From: Agromyces mediolanus
Lineage (GTDB): Bacteria; Actinomycetota; Actinomycetes; Actinomycetales; Microbacteriaceae
DNA length: 64,000 nt
Assembly: GCF_023715325.1 (NCBI RefSeq)
Contig: NZ_JAMBNX010000004.1
Location: forward strand, 310,001 to 374,000
Direction of reading: 5' to 3'
Shown here piece by piece: positions 46,197 through 54,778 of the stretch. A program made the position numbers and the translations under genes. The notes beneath the pieces are model-generated. The model saw only the letters and a program-made list of their open reading frames with translations. It made no database searches and was not told the DNA's origin. The first letter of the stretch is position 1; every line of letters begins with the position of its first letter.

Positions 46197-46520
46197 GTGC
46201 ACGCCTTCAAGACGGTCCACGCGGAGCCCCGGGATTCTGTTGAATCCCCAGTGTTCCGGGTGAACTTCTGGCAGCGCAATTCTCCCGGGGCCGCGTGGAG
46301 TTTGGACGCGTATGTTCTCACCGACATCCGCGACGTCAACGAGGTGCTCCGCTGGGTCGATCTTCATGCCGATGGGCGCCGGTTCGAGGTCTTCGCCGAA
46401 ATGGATCCGGAGCCGGTCGGAGCGTTCCAAGAACCACGCACAACTTCCCTGCTCCGTCTCATCGGAGAGGATCCGAACGCTGGTGATTCGGTCCCGATCG
46501 GCCAATTTATCGAGAACTAG
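46197..46520 (+). CDS. Conserved hypothetical protein inside the insert
   Basis: A 107-aa soluble acidic protein (VRVNFWQR-like core: PVFRVNFWQRNSPGAAWSLD, DLHADGRRFEVFAEMD). I recall similar small proteins in other actinobacteria but no function. GC is about 60% in lines counted, clearly below the neighbourhood. A CAGAAT box (46184-46189) lies 7 nt before the GTG, so it has its own leaderless promoter. It may be the cargo of the insert. Confidence 0.65.
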   Translation: MHAFKTVHAEPRDSVESPVFRVNFWQRNSPGAAWSLDAYVLTDIRDVNEVLRWVDLHADGRRFEVFAEMDPEPVGAFQEPRTTSLLRLIGEDPNAGDSVPIGQFIEN

Positions 46521-46540
46521 TCTCGGGCGGGAGAATTCGG

Positions 46541-46586
46541 TTAGGCCCGCTCGCGTTCGGGCGGAACCCCCGAGAGCCGGCGCAGC
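46541..46586. repeat. 46-bp direct repeat, right copy
   Basis: Identical to 45906-45951. It is the natural 3' end of the AI-2E exporter gene (residues RRLSGVPPERERA and stop), with different sequence on each side of the two copies. Confidence 0.9.
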
Positions 46587-47689
46587 ACTGCGGCGCGCGG
46601 ATCGGGCTCCACGAGCAGCGCCCGCACGAGCAGCGTGAGCGGGATGCACAGGATCGCCCCGATCGGCCCGATGACGAGCGCCCAGAACACGACCGAGAAG
46701 AAGGTGAGCGTGAGGCTGAGGCCGACGGCGTCGCTCACGAACTTCGGCTGCACGAGCACCTGCAGCACCACGTTGATGGCGCTGTAGGCGAGCACCACGA
46801 CGAGCGCGAGCGGCCAGCCGCCGACGACGAGCGCGAGCACGGCGGGCGGGATCACGCCGATCACGAAGCCGATGTTCGGGATGAAGTTCGTGACGAAGGC
46901 GAGGATCGCCCAGACAAGCGGAGCCGGGATGCCGAGCGCCCACAGCAGCAGCCCGTCGAGCACCGCGACGACGGCGCCGAAACTCGCGTTCACGACGTAA
47001 TAGCGGCGCACGCCCATGAAGTACCGGCCCGCGACGACGTCGCCCACGCCGCCGCCGAACACCGCGCCGCCGCGGCGGAAGCCCGAGGCATCCGCCGCCA
47101 TGAAGATGACGTAGGCCAGCACGAAGAAGAACGCCGTCGCGAAGCCCAGCACCGCGTCGGCGATGGAGGCCGCGATCGGCACCAGCGTCGCCGGATCGAG
47201 GGCGGATGCCGCGGCGGAGGCCGTGGCATCCGTCGCGCCGAGCGACTCGAGCCAGCCCGCGATCTCGGTCGCCGTGCGCTGCAGCTCGTCGGCGTAGTCC
47301 GGCAGCATCGCCACGAACTGGGCCGAGGCGACGAGGAGCAGCAGCGCGAGCGCCGCGAGGATCAGATACGCCACCACGATCACCGCGGTCGTCGCGAGCC
47401 AGCTCGGCCACCCCCGCCGCTCGAGGGGGAAGCGCACGGGGTGCGCGATGATCACGACCACCGCGGCCACCGCCGCGGGGGCGAGCACGTCGCGCGCCAT
47501 CCAGACCCCCGCGAGCACGACGACCGTGGCGGCGAGGGTCAGCAGCACCCGGGTGCCGTGCGCGAGTCCGCCCGCTGCAGCGGGCGGCGAGGCGGGCTCG
47601 AGCGGCGAGGCGGGCGCGGGCGCGGGCGGCGGCGCGGGCGCGGGCGGCGGCGCGGGCGGCAGGGCGGGCGCGGGCGGCGGGGCGCTCAT
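46541..47689 (-). CDS. AI-2E family transporter (PerM/TqsA-like)
   Basis: A 382-aa membrane protein. A Pro/Ala-rich N-terminus of about 45 residues precedes about eight membrane segments typical of the family. The central region with GVRRYYVVNASFGAVVAVLD and the FIPNIGFVIGVIPPAVLALV segment is the family hallmark. Substrates vary and the name does not prove autoinducer export. The ATG at 47689 shares one base with the upstream stop. Confidence 0.9.
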   Translation of the reverse strand: MSAPPPAPALPPAPPPAPAPPPAPAPASPLEPASPPAAAGGLAHGTRVLLTLAATVVVLAGVWMARDVLAPAAVAAVVVIIAHPVRFPLERRGWPSWLATTAVIVVAYLILAALALLLLVASAQFVAMLPDYADELQRTATEIAGWLESLGATDATASAAASALDPATLVPIAASIADAVLGFATAFFFVLAYVIFMAADASGFRRGGAVFGGGVGDVVAGRYFMGVRRYYVVNASFGAVVAVLDGLLLWALGIPAPLVWAILAFVTNFIPNIGFVIGVIPPAVLALVVGGWPLALVVVLAYSAINVVLQVLVQPKFVSDAVGLSLTLTFFSVVFWALVIGPIGAILCIPLTLLVRALLVEPDPRAAVLRRLSGVPPERERA

Positions 47690-48360
47690 CAGAACTGCCC
47701 GATCCCCTTGCCGATGACGACGACGCCGATCACGAGGAGCAGCACGGCCATCACGGTCGCGTTGTTGTGCACGAGCCAGTGCCGCAGCGACTCCAGCGGA
47801 CCGGCCATCTTCGCGGAGGCGACGAGGTAGGCGATCACCGGTACGGCGACCGAGCAGGCGGCGACGACCGTGAAGATCACGATCGCGAGGGTCGACTCGC
47901 CTCCGCTGAGACCCGCGGTGCCGATCGTGACCCCGGCGGCGACCGCCATCAGGAGATTCTTCGGGTTCACCGCGGAGAGCAGGAAGCCGAGCCCGGCGCC
48001 CTTCACGGCGTTCAGCTGGTCGATGGCCGACATCCACTTCGGCATCGGCGGCTCGGCGCCGCCCGTCGGCCGCGAACGCCACTGCTTCACCGCGAGGAGC
48101 AGCAGCAGCACCCCGAGCACGATCTGGATGGTGCCCGCGATCGGCTTCGAGGCGTCGGGGTCGGAGGCCGGGATGATCGCGCCGAGCAGGGTGAACACGA
48201 CGACCGCGACGACGATGCCGAGCACCCAGCCGAGGAGGAAGCCGACGCTCGTGCCCTTCGCCTTCGGCGAGAGCAGCATCAGGATGGCCGCGATGATCGG
48301 GATCGGGCTGATCGCGATACCGAGGGCGAGCGGCAGGGTGCTGCCGATGACGCCGTTCAT
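47689..48360 (-). CDS. GAP-family (Sap-like) membrane transporter
   Basis: A 223-aa protein with six membrane segments, starting MNGVIGSTLPLALGIAISPI, the GAP (sulfolipid-1-addressing protein) pattern. Such proteins are linked to export of surface lipids in mycobacteria. AAGGAGG precedes the ATG at 48360, favoured over an upstream start. The ATG overlaps the stop of the DUF1254 gene (ATGA), so the three genes are coupled. Confidence 0.88.
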   Translation of the reverse strand: MNGVIGSTLPLALGIAISPIPIIAAILMLLSPKAKGTSVGFLLGWVLGIVVAVVVFTLLGAIIPASDPDASKPIAGTIQIVLGVLLLLLAVKQWRSRPTGGAEPPMPKWMSAIDQLNAVKGAGLGFLLSAVNPKNLLMAVAAGVTIGTAGLSGGESTLAIVIFTVVAACSVAVPVIAYLVASAKMAGPLESLRHWLVHNNATVMAVLLLVIGVVVIGKGIGQF

Positions 48361-49808
48361 GCGTGCGCCTCCTTCTTCACCTCGGGGAGCCGCCAACTGC
48401 CGTCGAACCAGGGTTCGAGCGGGCCGTAGAGCCGCAGCATCGGGAACCAGCTCTTGCCCGGCGCCGTCTGGATCCAGTTCGACTCGTGCCCGTCGGGCGC
48501 CGTCGGGCCGAACCGGAGCACGAAACTGCCGTCCTCCTCCGCCTGCACCGTGCCGTCGAGACTCGAGATCGCCGGGTGGGGCGTCGACGGCACCTGCAGC
48601 AGGGAGCGGGTCTGGGTGTCGTAGAGGTCGATCGACCAGAAGTTCTTGGCGGGCGGGTCCGCGGGAATGCGGAGCGAGTACGTCGCTCCGCCGTCGAGCA
48701 CCTTCCCTTCGGCGTCCTCCGCCGTGTAGGCGTAGGCGGAACCGGCGCCGACCTCCGCATGCGACATCGCGGGGGTGATCACCGTGGCGAAGTAGTGGAA
48801 CTGCGTGCGCGCGTCGAGGAGCCGGGCGCCGTTCCGCAGGAACTCGAAGCTGCCGCCGACGAAGGCGTTCTTCCAGGAGACGCCCTCCCAGAAGAACGCG
48901 GCTGGATCGCGCGGCTTGTAGACGAGCGCGCGGGCGATCGCGGCGCCGAGCTTCGCCCCCCGGTCGAGGATGCCGAGGCGGTGCGCGTCGGGGGTGAAGG
49001 GCTGCCCGTGCACGATGCCGAGGGCGGCCAGCTGGCCGGCTCGCTCCACGTCGAGCGCCTCGACGGGCTCCTCCTGCACGAGCTCGTCGATCTCGCGGAA
49101 GAACTCGGCGTCGTTCGAGTGCACCGTGTTGATCTTCGCACCCGCGATGTTCACGAAGACGTTCTCGCGGGGGGCGTCGGCCTCGGAGAGCGGGTAGATC
49201 CGGGTCTGCTCCATCGCCGGCACCCCGCCGAGCGCGCGCAGCACGACCCAGTTCGCGTAGGTCGGGCTCTCATAACTGAAGTAGCCCTCCGGGCGCTCGC
49301 CGTCGTAGCCGGGCGGCAGGAAGAGGTACTTGCCGCCGGCCCCGCGGTCGGGCCCGGGGATGCCCATGTCGGCGACGTAGCGGAACCAGAAGTCGTCGAC
49401 GACGCAGAGCGACTGCGGCGGCGCCTCGATCACGGTCGGCCCCCAGGCGCGGAGGTCGAGGAAGGTCGTCCCGTAGGTCGTCTCGGTGTTCGGCGTGAGG
49501 TACAGGCCGCCCGAGTTCGCGCGCGGGTCGGTGATGCCGATGACGTCCGGGCCGGTCAGGCCCGCCGCCCGCAGGCCGCGGCGCAGCGCCACCAGCGAGG
49601 CCCCGGGCATCGCGTTGAGGAACGCCTCCACGGCGCGCATGAGGTCGAGCCCGTCGTACAGCGTCGCGACGCTGGCGTCGAGGGGCACCCCGTCGAAGAG
49701 CTCGATCCTCCCGAACGGGGTGTCGAGCTCGCCCGGTGTGCTGAGCCGCTCGACCGCCTCGGCGAGCTCTCGCTCGCTCATACTCTTCGCTGCCTGTTCC
49801 ATGGCCAT
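48357..49808 (-). CDS. DUF1254/DUF1214 domain protein
   Basis: A 483-aa soluble protein. The DUF1254 part (about 40-180, with LTPNTETTYGTTFLDLRAWG) is followed by DUF1214 in the C-terminal third (ATYSLRIPADPPAKNFWSID). The family is widespread; a few members are annotated in peptide or lipid metabolism, none convincingly. GGGGGG precedes the ATG at 49808. No signal peptide. Confidence 0.9.
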   Translation of the reverse strand: MAMEQAAKSMSERELAEAVERLSTPGELDTPFGRIELFDGVPLDASVATLYDGLDLMRAVEAFLNAMPGASLVALRRGLRAAGLTGPDVIGITDPRANSGGLYLTPNTETTYGTTFLDLRAWGPTVIEAPPQSLCVVDDFWFRYVADMGIPGPDRGAGGKYLFLPPGYDGERPEGYFSYESPTYANWVVLRALGGVPAMEQTRIYPLSEADAPRENVFVNIAGAKINTVHSNDAEFFREIDELVQEEPVEALDVERAGQLAALGIVHGQPFTPDAHRLGILDRGAKLGAAIARALVYKPRDPAAFFWEGVSWKNAFVGGSFEFLRNGARLLDARTQFHYFATVITPAMSHAEVGAGSAYAYTAEDAEGKVLDGGATYSLRIPADPPAKNFWSIDLYDTQTRSLLQVPSTPHPAISSLDGTVQAEEDGSFVLRFGPTAPDGHESNWIQTAPGKSWFPMLRLYGPLEPWFDGSWRLPEVKKEAHA

Positions 49809-49851
49809 TCGGTCCCCCCGGTCCTTCGTCTCGATCTCGGTCTCGGTCGGC

Positions 49852-51537
49852 TCAGGCGCCGCCGTGCTCGGTGGCGGCCTGCGCCGTGTCGCCGGCGAGC
49901 GCCGCCAGCGCCGCGCGGTTCGTCTCGTAGCTCGCCCGGTCACCGAGCAGGCCGAGGTGCTCGAGCCGCGCCTTCGCGTCCGGTCGCACCCGACTGAAGC
50001 TCAGGTCGATGTGCGCTCGCTCGAGCCAGGCCAGCAGCGCCTCGAAGCTCTCGGCGCCCGTCACGTCGACGTCGGTGACCGCCTCCATGTCGACCACGAG
50101 GTGGCGCACCGGCCCGTTGCCGGCCGCCTCAGCGCGCTCGACCGCCCGCTTCACCGCGTCGCTGAAGACCGAGCCGTTCGCGAAGAACAGCGGAGCGGCG
50201 AGCCGGACCACGACGACGCCGGGTGCGGTCACCTGCCCCTTCGGCGCCTCGTCGAGCAGCGAGTCCGTCGGTTCGCCGCTCGACGCGAGCACGTCGATGG
50301 CCGGGTTCGCGGCCCGCTTCGCGAGGTTCACGAGCGCGAGCACGAAGGCCACCACGATGCCGGGGATGGAGCCGATGAAGAGCGTGACGAGGAAGCAGAC
50401 CGCGCCGACGACGAATTCGAAGCGATCGGCCTTCCACAGCCCGATGAAGTCGCGGATGCCGAGCAAGGGCAGGATCGCGACGCCGACGATCGCCCCGATC
50501 GCGGGGCTCGGGATGTCGGCGAGCAGCGCTGTGCCGAAGAGGAGCAGGAGCAGCGTGCCGACGGCGAGCACGAGGGACGGCAGCTGGGTGCGCGAACCGG
50601 CCTGGTCCATCGCGGCGGTGCGGGAGGTCGAGGAGCCGACGGCGAAGCTGCCCGAGGCGCCGGCGGCGAGGTTGCCGAGGCCGAAGGCGAAGAGGTCCCG
50701 GTTCGGGTTCGTCGGATACCCGCGCTTCTCCCCGTAGGAGCGGGAGACGAGCAGCCCCTCGGCCGTCGTGACCAGGGTGAGCGCGATCGCCGAGGGGATC
50801 AGCATGAGCCAGGTCGTCCAGTCGACGATGGGCCAGGTGAGCGCCGGCGGCCCGGCGGGCACCTCGCCGAGCACCGAGACGCCGGCGTCGTCGAGGCTCG
50901 CGACGACGACCACGACCGTCGCGACGACGAGCACGACGAGGGCCCAAGGCACCATGGGAAGGAAGCGCTTGCCGGCGAGCAGCACGATCACCGAGAGCAC
51001 GGAGATCTCGAGCGAGACGAGGTTCGTCGTGCCGAAGCCGGTGACGAGGCCGGCGACCTTGTCGACGAACTCACCGCCGGAATCGATCTTCACGCCGAGC
51101 ATCTTCGCCACCTGGCTGACCAGGATGTCGAGCGCGAGGCCGCCGACGAAGCCGACGAGGATCGGCTTCGAGAGGAAGTTGGCGAGGAAGCCGAGCTTGA
51201 ATACGGCGAGCAGCAGGAACATGATGCCGCAGAGCACCGCCTGGGCGAGGGCGAGCGTCGCGTAGTCGTCGCTGCCGGCCACGGCGAGGCCGCCGATGGA
51301 GCTCGCGACGAGGGCGGCCGCCGCGGCATCCGGCGACGCGATGAGCTGCCGACTCGACACGGTGAGCGCGTAGACCACCGTCGGCACGATGAGCGCGTAG
51401 AGCCCCGCCGTCGCCGGCAGCCCGGCGATCTGCGCATAGCCGATGTTCAGCGGGATGGCGATGGCGATGAGCGTCACGCCCGCGACGAGCTCGCGGACGA
51501 GGTTGTGGCGCGTCAGTCCGGCCAATGGTCGTTGCAC
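49852..51537 (-). CDS. SulP-family anion transporter with STAS domain
   Basis: A 561-aa SulP transporter: about 10-12 membrane segments starting with LVAGVTLIAIAIPLNIGYAQ, then a C-terminal STAS domain (about 425-545, HLVVDMEAVTDVDVTGAESF). These carry sulfate, bicarbonate or other anions. GTG at 51537 is preceded by GGGGGGATCAC, the leader shared across this block. Confidence 0.9.
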   Translation of the reverse strand: MQRPLAGLTRHNLVRELVAGVTLIAIAIPLNIGYAQIAGLPATAGLYALIVPTVVYALTVSSRQLIASPDAAAAALVASSIGGLAVAGSDDYATLALAQAVLCGIMFLLLAVFKLGFLANFLSKPILVGFVGGLALDILVSQVAKMLGVKIDSGGEFVDKVAGLVTGFGTTNLVSLEISVLSVIVLLAGKRFLPMVPWALVVLVVATVVVVVASLDDAGVSVLGEVPAGPPALTWPIVDWTTWLMLIPSAIALTLVTTAEGLLVSRSYGEKRGYPTNPNRDLFAFGLGNLAAGASGSFAVGSSTSRTAAMDQAGSRTQLPSLVLAVGTLLLLLFGTALLADIPSPAIGAIVGVAILPLLGIRDFIGLWKADRFEFVVGAVCFLVTLFIGSIPGIVVAFVLALVNLAKRAANPAIDVLASSGEPTDSLLDEAPKGQVTAPGVVVVRLAAPLFFANGSVFSDAVKRAVERAEAAGNGPVRHLVVDMEAVTDVDVTGAESFEALLAWLERAHIDLSFSRVRPDAKARLEHLGLLGDRASYETNRAALAALAGDTAQAATEHGGA

Positions 51538-51548
51538 GTGATCCCCCC

Positions 51549-52853
51549 TCACGATCCCGCCGGGGCGGCCGTCGCTTCGGGGCCTGAACGTCCGCGCGGG
51601 TGCACGACGAGCTCGGGCGCCTTCGTGACGATCAGCCAGACCGGCAGCACGATCACGCACAACAGTGGCAGAACGAGGGGGTCCCCGACCAGAGCGACGG
51701 CGACGAAGATCGCGATCCAGCCGTCTTTCGTGGCCGCGAGCACGATGCCGAGCGCCCCGCAGGCGATCGCGAGCGACATGGGCACCCCGGGGATCAGCGC
51801 ATAGCCCAGGAGTCCGAGCGCGACACCGATGAACACGGCCGGGAAGATGCGGCCGCCGCGGAAGCCGGCCGCGGCCGCGACGACGAGCGCGACGATCTTG
51901 ATGCCCGCGAAGAGCGCGAGCTGGGCGGGGGCGTACCGCTCCGGATGCTCGATCAGCTCCCCCGTCTGCTCGAGGCCTTTGAACAGGGTCATCGGGCCGC
52001 CGATCATGCCGAGGACGCCGAGCGCGAGCCCGCCGAGCGTCGTGTACAGCAGCGGGTGCTTCAGCGAGTGGAACGCCCGGTGCAGGATCGGCAGCAGCCA
52101 GGCGGCCAGGATGCCGGCGAGGGCCGAGCCCGCGGCGATGACGAGGCCCGTGAGCACGAAGACCGGTTCGACCTCGCCCATCGGGGATACCGTGAACGAG
52201 ATCGAGGAGCCGCCGAGCAGGTGCATCGTGACCGCGCCGGCGCCGGCGGCGGCGAGCGGCAGGAACAGCTTGTCCCAGAGGGCGCCCCCGGCCTTCACCG
52301 CGGCGACCGTCCCCGTCAGCACGAGGGCGGCGGCGACGGGGGTGCCGAACAGCGCGCCGATGGTCGCGGAGACGGCGAGCAACACGACGAGCTGCTGCGG
52401 CACGGCCTTGCTCGACCGAGCGAGCAGGGTGACCGCGAGGGCCGTGTTGATCGCGATGATCGGGTTCTCGGGGCCGAGGCTCACCCCGCCGGCGAGGCTC
52501 AGCGTCACGGCGACGAGGAGGCCCGGCACGACGAGGATCGGCATCGGCGGCGCGTCGAGCTCGGTCGTCGCCGAGTCGACGCCGGCGTGCCCCGGGACGA
52601 ACTGCACGACGAGGCCGACGGCCGCGCCCGTGGCGGTGAGCACGACGAGGATCCACCAGGGGGTCGCCGCGTCGGCGCCGAAGGCCCCGGGGAGCAGCTC
52701 CCACAGCACCACGTGCAGCTGCTCCGCGAGCAGGTCGACGAGCCAGAGCACGACGGCGGAGACGATGCCGATGACGAGGGCCGGGATGGAGAGCAGCAGC
52801 AGTCGGCGCACCGTCGGAGTGCCCGGCGCCTCGAAAGCGGGGGTGGCCTGCAT
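51549..52853 (-). CDS. ClC-family chloride/ion transporter
   Basis: A 434-aa ClC protein with the selectivity motif GGVSLGPENP (122-131; GxxxGPE) and the second hallmark GFRGGRIFPAVF. The usual first motif GSGIP cannot be seen clearly; the N-terminal part is shorter than classical ClC exchangers. Twelve nt separate it from the SulP gene. Chloride or fluoride as substrate is not decided by what I see. Confidence 0.88.
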   Translation of the reverse strand: MQATPAFEAPGTPTVRRLLLLSIPALVIGIVSAVVLWLVDLLAEQLHVVLWELLPGAFGADAATPWWILVVLTATGAAVGLVVQFVPGHAGVDSATTELDAPPMPILVVPGLLVAVTLSLAGGVSLGPENPIIAINTALAVTLLARSSKAVPQQLVVLLAVSATIGALFGTPVAAALVLTGTVAAVKAGGALWDKLFLPLAAAGAGAVTMHLLGGSSISFTVSPMGEVEPVFVLTGLVIAAGSALAGILAAWLLPILHRAFHSLKHPLLYTTLGGLALGVLGMIGGPMTLFKGLEQTGELIEHPERYAPAQLALFAGIKIVALVVAAAAGFRGGRIFPAVFIGVALGLLGYALIPGVPMSLAIACGALGIVLAATKDGWIAIFVAVALVGDPLVLPLLCVIVLPVWLIVTKAPELVVHPRGRSGPEATAAPAGS

Positions 52854-52878
52854 GCTCGGCTCCTTCCGATCGCGCCGA

Positions 52879-53685
52879 TCAGGTCTGGAACGGCGGGGTG
52901 AGCGGCGCGGCGGGCGGATCGCTCGTCACGGTCGCGGGGATGCCTCGCCCGGCCAGCGCCTCGGCGAGCGAGTCGACCACGGCGGAGCTGACGGTCGTGC
53001 CGTGCTTCGGGTGATGCCAGAAGCGCACCCGGTAGATCTGGCGTTCGGGCGAGCGGCTGCGGCTCAGCACGTCGACGCGCTCCCGCTGGTGCACGCCCTC
53101 GACGGCGCGCACCGCCTCGGTGATGGCCTCGGGCATCCCGTCCGCCGCTGCGCCGACGCGCACCTCGACCTCGCTGCGCCGGGCCCCGTGCGCGCTCTCG
53201 TTGACGAGGGGCTGCTGTAGCACGGCACCGTTCGGCAGGTGCACGATGCGCCCGTCGAAGGTCTTCACGACGACCGCGCGCCCGTTGAGCTCGACGACTT
53301 CGCCCTCGATGTCGTCGCTCGTGAGCACGTCGCCGACCTCGATCGGCCGGCGCGTCTGCAGCACGACGCCGGCGGCGAAGTTGTCGGCGATGCCGCGCAG
53401 CACGAGCACGAGGACGACGGCGACGATGAGGGCGATCGCGAGCAGGGGCTGCACGGAGGCGCCGAGGAAGCCGAGCGCGACCCCGACGCCGAGGAGGATG
53501 AGCGCGTACACGACGACGCGGACGATCGCGGTGCGCACCGCCTCGCCGAGCGAGGGCAGACGCGCGAGCAGCCGGGTGAGGCCTCGACGGGCGAGCCGGG
53601 AGAGCACCCAGCCGGCGACGAGGGAGAGGGCGGCGAAGAGCAGGCTCCAGCCGTCGATGTCGAGCGACGCGACCCACTCCGCCAT
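52879..53685 (-). CDS. MscS-like small-conductance mechanosensitive channel
   Basis: A 268-aa channel: three membrane helices, the MscS pore helix (VLRGIADNFAAGVVLQ) and the beta domain start RRPIEVGDVLTSDDIEGEVV with PNGAVLQQPLVNES. It would release solutes on hypo-osmotic shock. GGGGGGATCGC precedes the ATG. Adjacent to the ClC and SulP genes. Confidence 0.93.
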   Translation of the reverse strand: MAEWVASLDIDGWSLLFAALSLVAGWVLSRLARRGLTRLLARLPSLGEAVRTAIVRVVVYALILLGVGVALGFLGASVQPLLAIALIVAVVLVLVLRGIADNFAAGVVLQTRRPIEVGDVLTSDDIEGEVVELNGRAVVVKTFDGRIVHLPNGAVLQQPLVNESAHGARRSEVEVRVGAAADGMPEAITEAVRAVEGVHQRERVDVLSRSRSPERQIYRVRFWHHPKHGTTVSSAVVDSLAEALAGRGIPATVTSDPPAAPLTPPFQT

Positions 53686-53868
53686 GCGATCCCCCCTTGC
53701 GGCCGAGCGTAGCGCGTTGGAAGGACTACTGACACGACACGCCGTAGCGCGCTATGGTGCAGACGGAAGCATCATCCGGGGGGAACGCGGGCCAGTCCGC
53801 GATGCGAGCCCGAGTGCTCCCTCCGGCCGCGGCAGCGGTCGCGATCCTCGAATCGGAAGGGCTCACTC

Positions 53869-54270
53869 ATGAGTTTCTGGCAGAGCTTCTGGGACATCAT
53901 CTGGTGGACCATCTGGATCTTCGCGTTCTTCGCGTACCTCTGGGCGGTCATCGCGATCATCACCGACCTGTTCCGCGATCACCAGCTCAACGGCTGGTGG
54001 AAGGCCGTCTGGATCATCTTCCTGTTGTTCTTCCCGTTCGTGACGGCGCTGATCTATCTGATCGCCCGCGGCCGCGGCATGGCCGAGCGCGCGCAGAAGG
54101 ACGCCGTGCAGGCGCAGCAGGTGACGGCCGAGTACATCCGGCAGGCCGCCGGCACCTCGGCGAGCCCCGCCGACGAGATCGCCAAGGCCAAGGCCCTGCT
54201 CGACTCGGGCACCATCACGCCGCAGGAGTACGACCTCCTGAAGGCGAAGGCGCTCGCCCACCAGGGCTGA
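53869..54270 (+). CDS. PLDc_N membrane protein with SHOCT domain
   Basis: A 133-aa protein. Two membrane helices (about 5-27 and 43-64) match the phospholipase-D nuclease N-terminal (PLDc_N) pattern, and the C-terminus (EIAKAKALLDSGTITPQEYD) is a SHOCT domain. GAAGGG precedes the ATG. It diverges from mscS across 183 bp with no further gene seen; a GGGGGG stretch occurs at about 53780. Confidence 0.88.
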   Translation: MSFWQSFWDIIWWTIWIFAFFAYLWAVIAIITDLFRDHQLNGWWKAVWIIFLLFFPFVTALIYLIARGRGMAERAQKDAVQAQQVTAEYIRQAAGTSASPADEIAKAKALLDSGTITPQEYDLLKAKALAHQG

Positions 54271-54273
54271 TCG

Positions 54274-54327
54274 CGCACCGACGACGGGGCCGGATGCCGA
54301 GCGGCATCCGGCCCCGTCGTCGGTGCG
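54274..54327. terminator. Strong bidirectional terminator hairpin
   Basis: A perfect 25-bp stem (54274-54298 with 54303-54327) and a GAGC loop, located between the stops of the convergent gene pair at 54270 and 54334. It contains GGATGCC/GGCATCC in the stem top. Confidence 0.9.
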
Positions 54328-54333
54328 GGCGGC

Positions 54334-54693
54334 CTAGTCGGCGCGGGGCTCGGCGAGCAGGCTCGCGAGGCGCTCGAGCGACCCGGGGACGAGGGCGTAG
54401 TAGGCCCAGCTGCCGCGCCTGGTCCGGCTGAGGAAGCCGGCTTCGGTGAGGATCTTGAGGTGGTGCGAGACCGTCGGCTGCGAGAGCCCGGTGGGCTCGG
54501 TCAGGTCGCAGACGCACGCCTCCTGACCGTCCGCCGCGGCGACGATCGAGATCAGCAGCACGCGCGTGGGGTCGCCGAGCGCCTTGAACAGGGCGGCGGT
54601 GCTCGCGGCCTGCTCGGGAGTGATCGGCGCGCTCGTCGCGGGGGCGCAGCAGGACTCCTGCTGGATCACGGGCAGCTCGATGACGTCGGCCAT
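54334..54693 (-). CDS. arsR: ArsR/SmtB-family repressor
   Basis: A 119-aa arsenic-type repressor. Winged helix with LSQPTVSHHLKIL recognition, and the metal motif CVCDL (Cys60, Cys62) plus a CC pair at 15-16. ATG at 54693 follows a TAGGCT -10 box by 6 nt (leaderless). It diverges from the flavoprotein gene and should control the whole arsenic set. Confidence 0.93.
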   Translation of the reverse strand: MADVIELPVIQQESCCAPATSAPITPEQAASTAALFKALGDPTRVLLISIVAAADGQEACVCDLTEPTGLSQPTVSHHLKILTEAGFLSRTRRGSWAYYALVPGSLERLASLLAEPRAD

Positions 54694-54696
54694 CAC

Positions 54697-54778
54697 CCCA
54701 GCCTACGCCATATTGACATTCATCGATATGGGATGGATGCTTGCTGCATCGATGTTCTTCGATGCCGAGGAGGCACCC
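54697..54778. promoter_or_regulatory. Divergent promoters and operators for arsR and the ArsO-like gene
   Basis: Toward arsR: a -10 box AGCCTA (plus strand, 54700-54705). Toward the flavoprotein: -35 TTGACA at 54713-54718. Between them lie CATCGAT-type half sites; CATCGA-N6-TCGATG (54747-54764) is an inverted repeat fitting an ArsR operator. Confidence 0.6.

Noticed and set aside
46163-46540. Fic frame extended upstream on the minus strand.
   Set aside because: It lacks Fic motifs and is antisense to the 46197 gene that has its own promoter box.
45906-46586. The 46-bp repeats as target-site duplications of an insertion sequence.
   Set aside because: Far too long for a transposase duplication, no terminal inverted repeats and no transposase.
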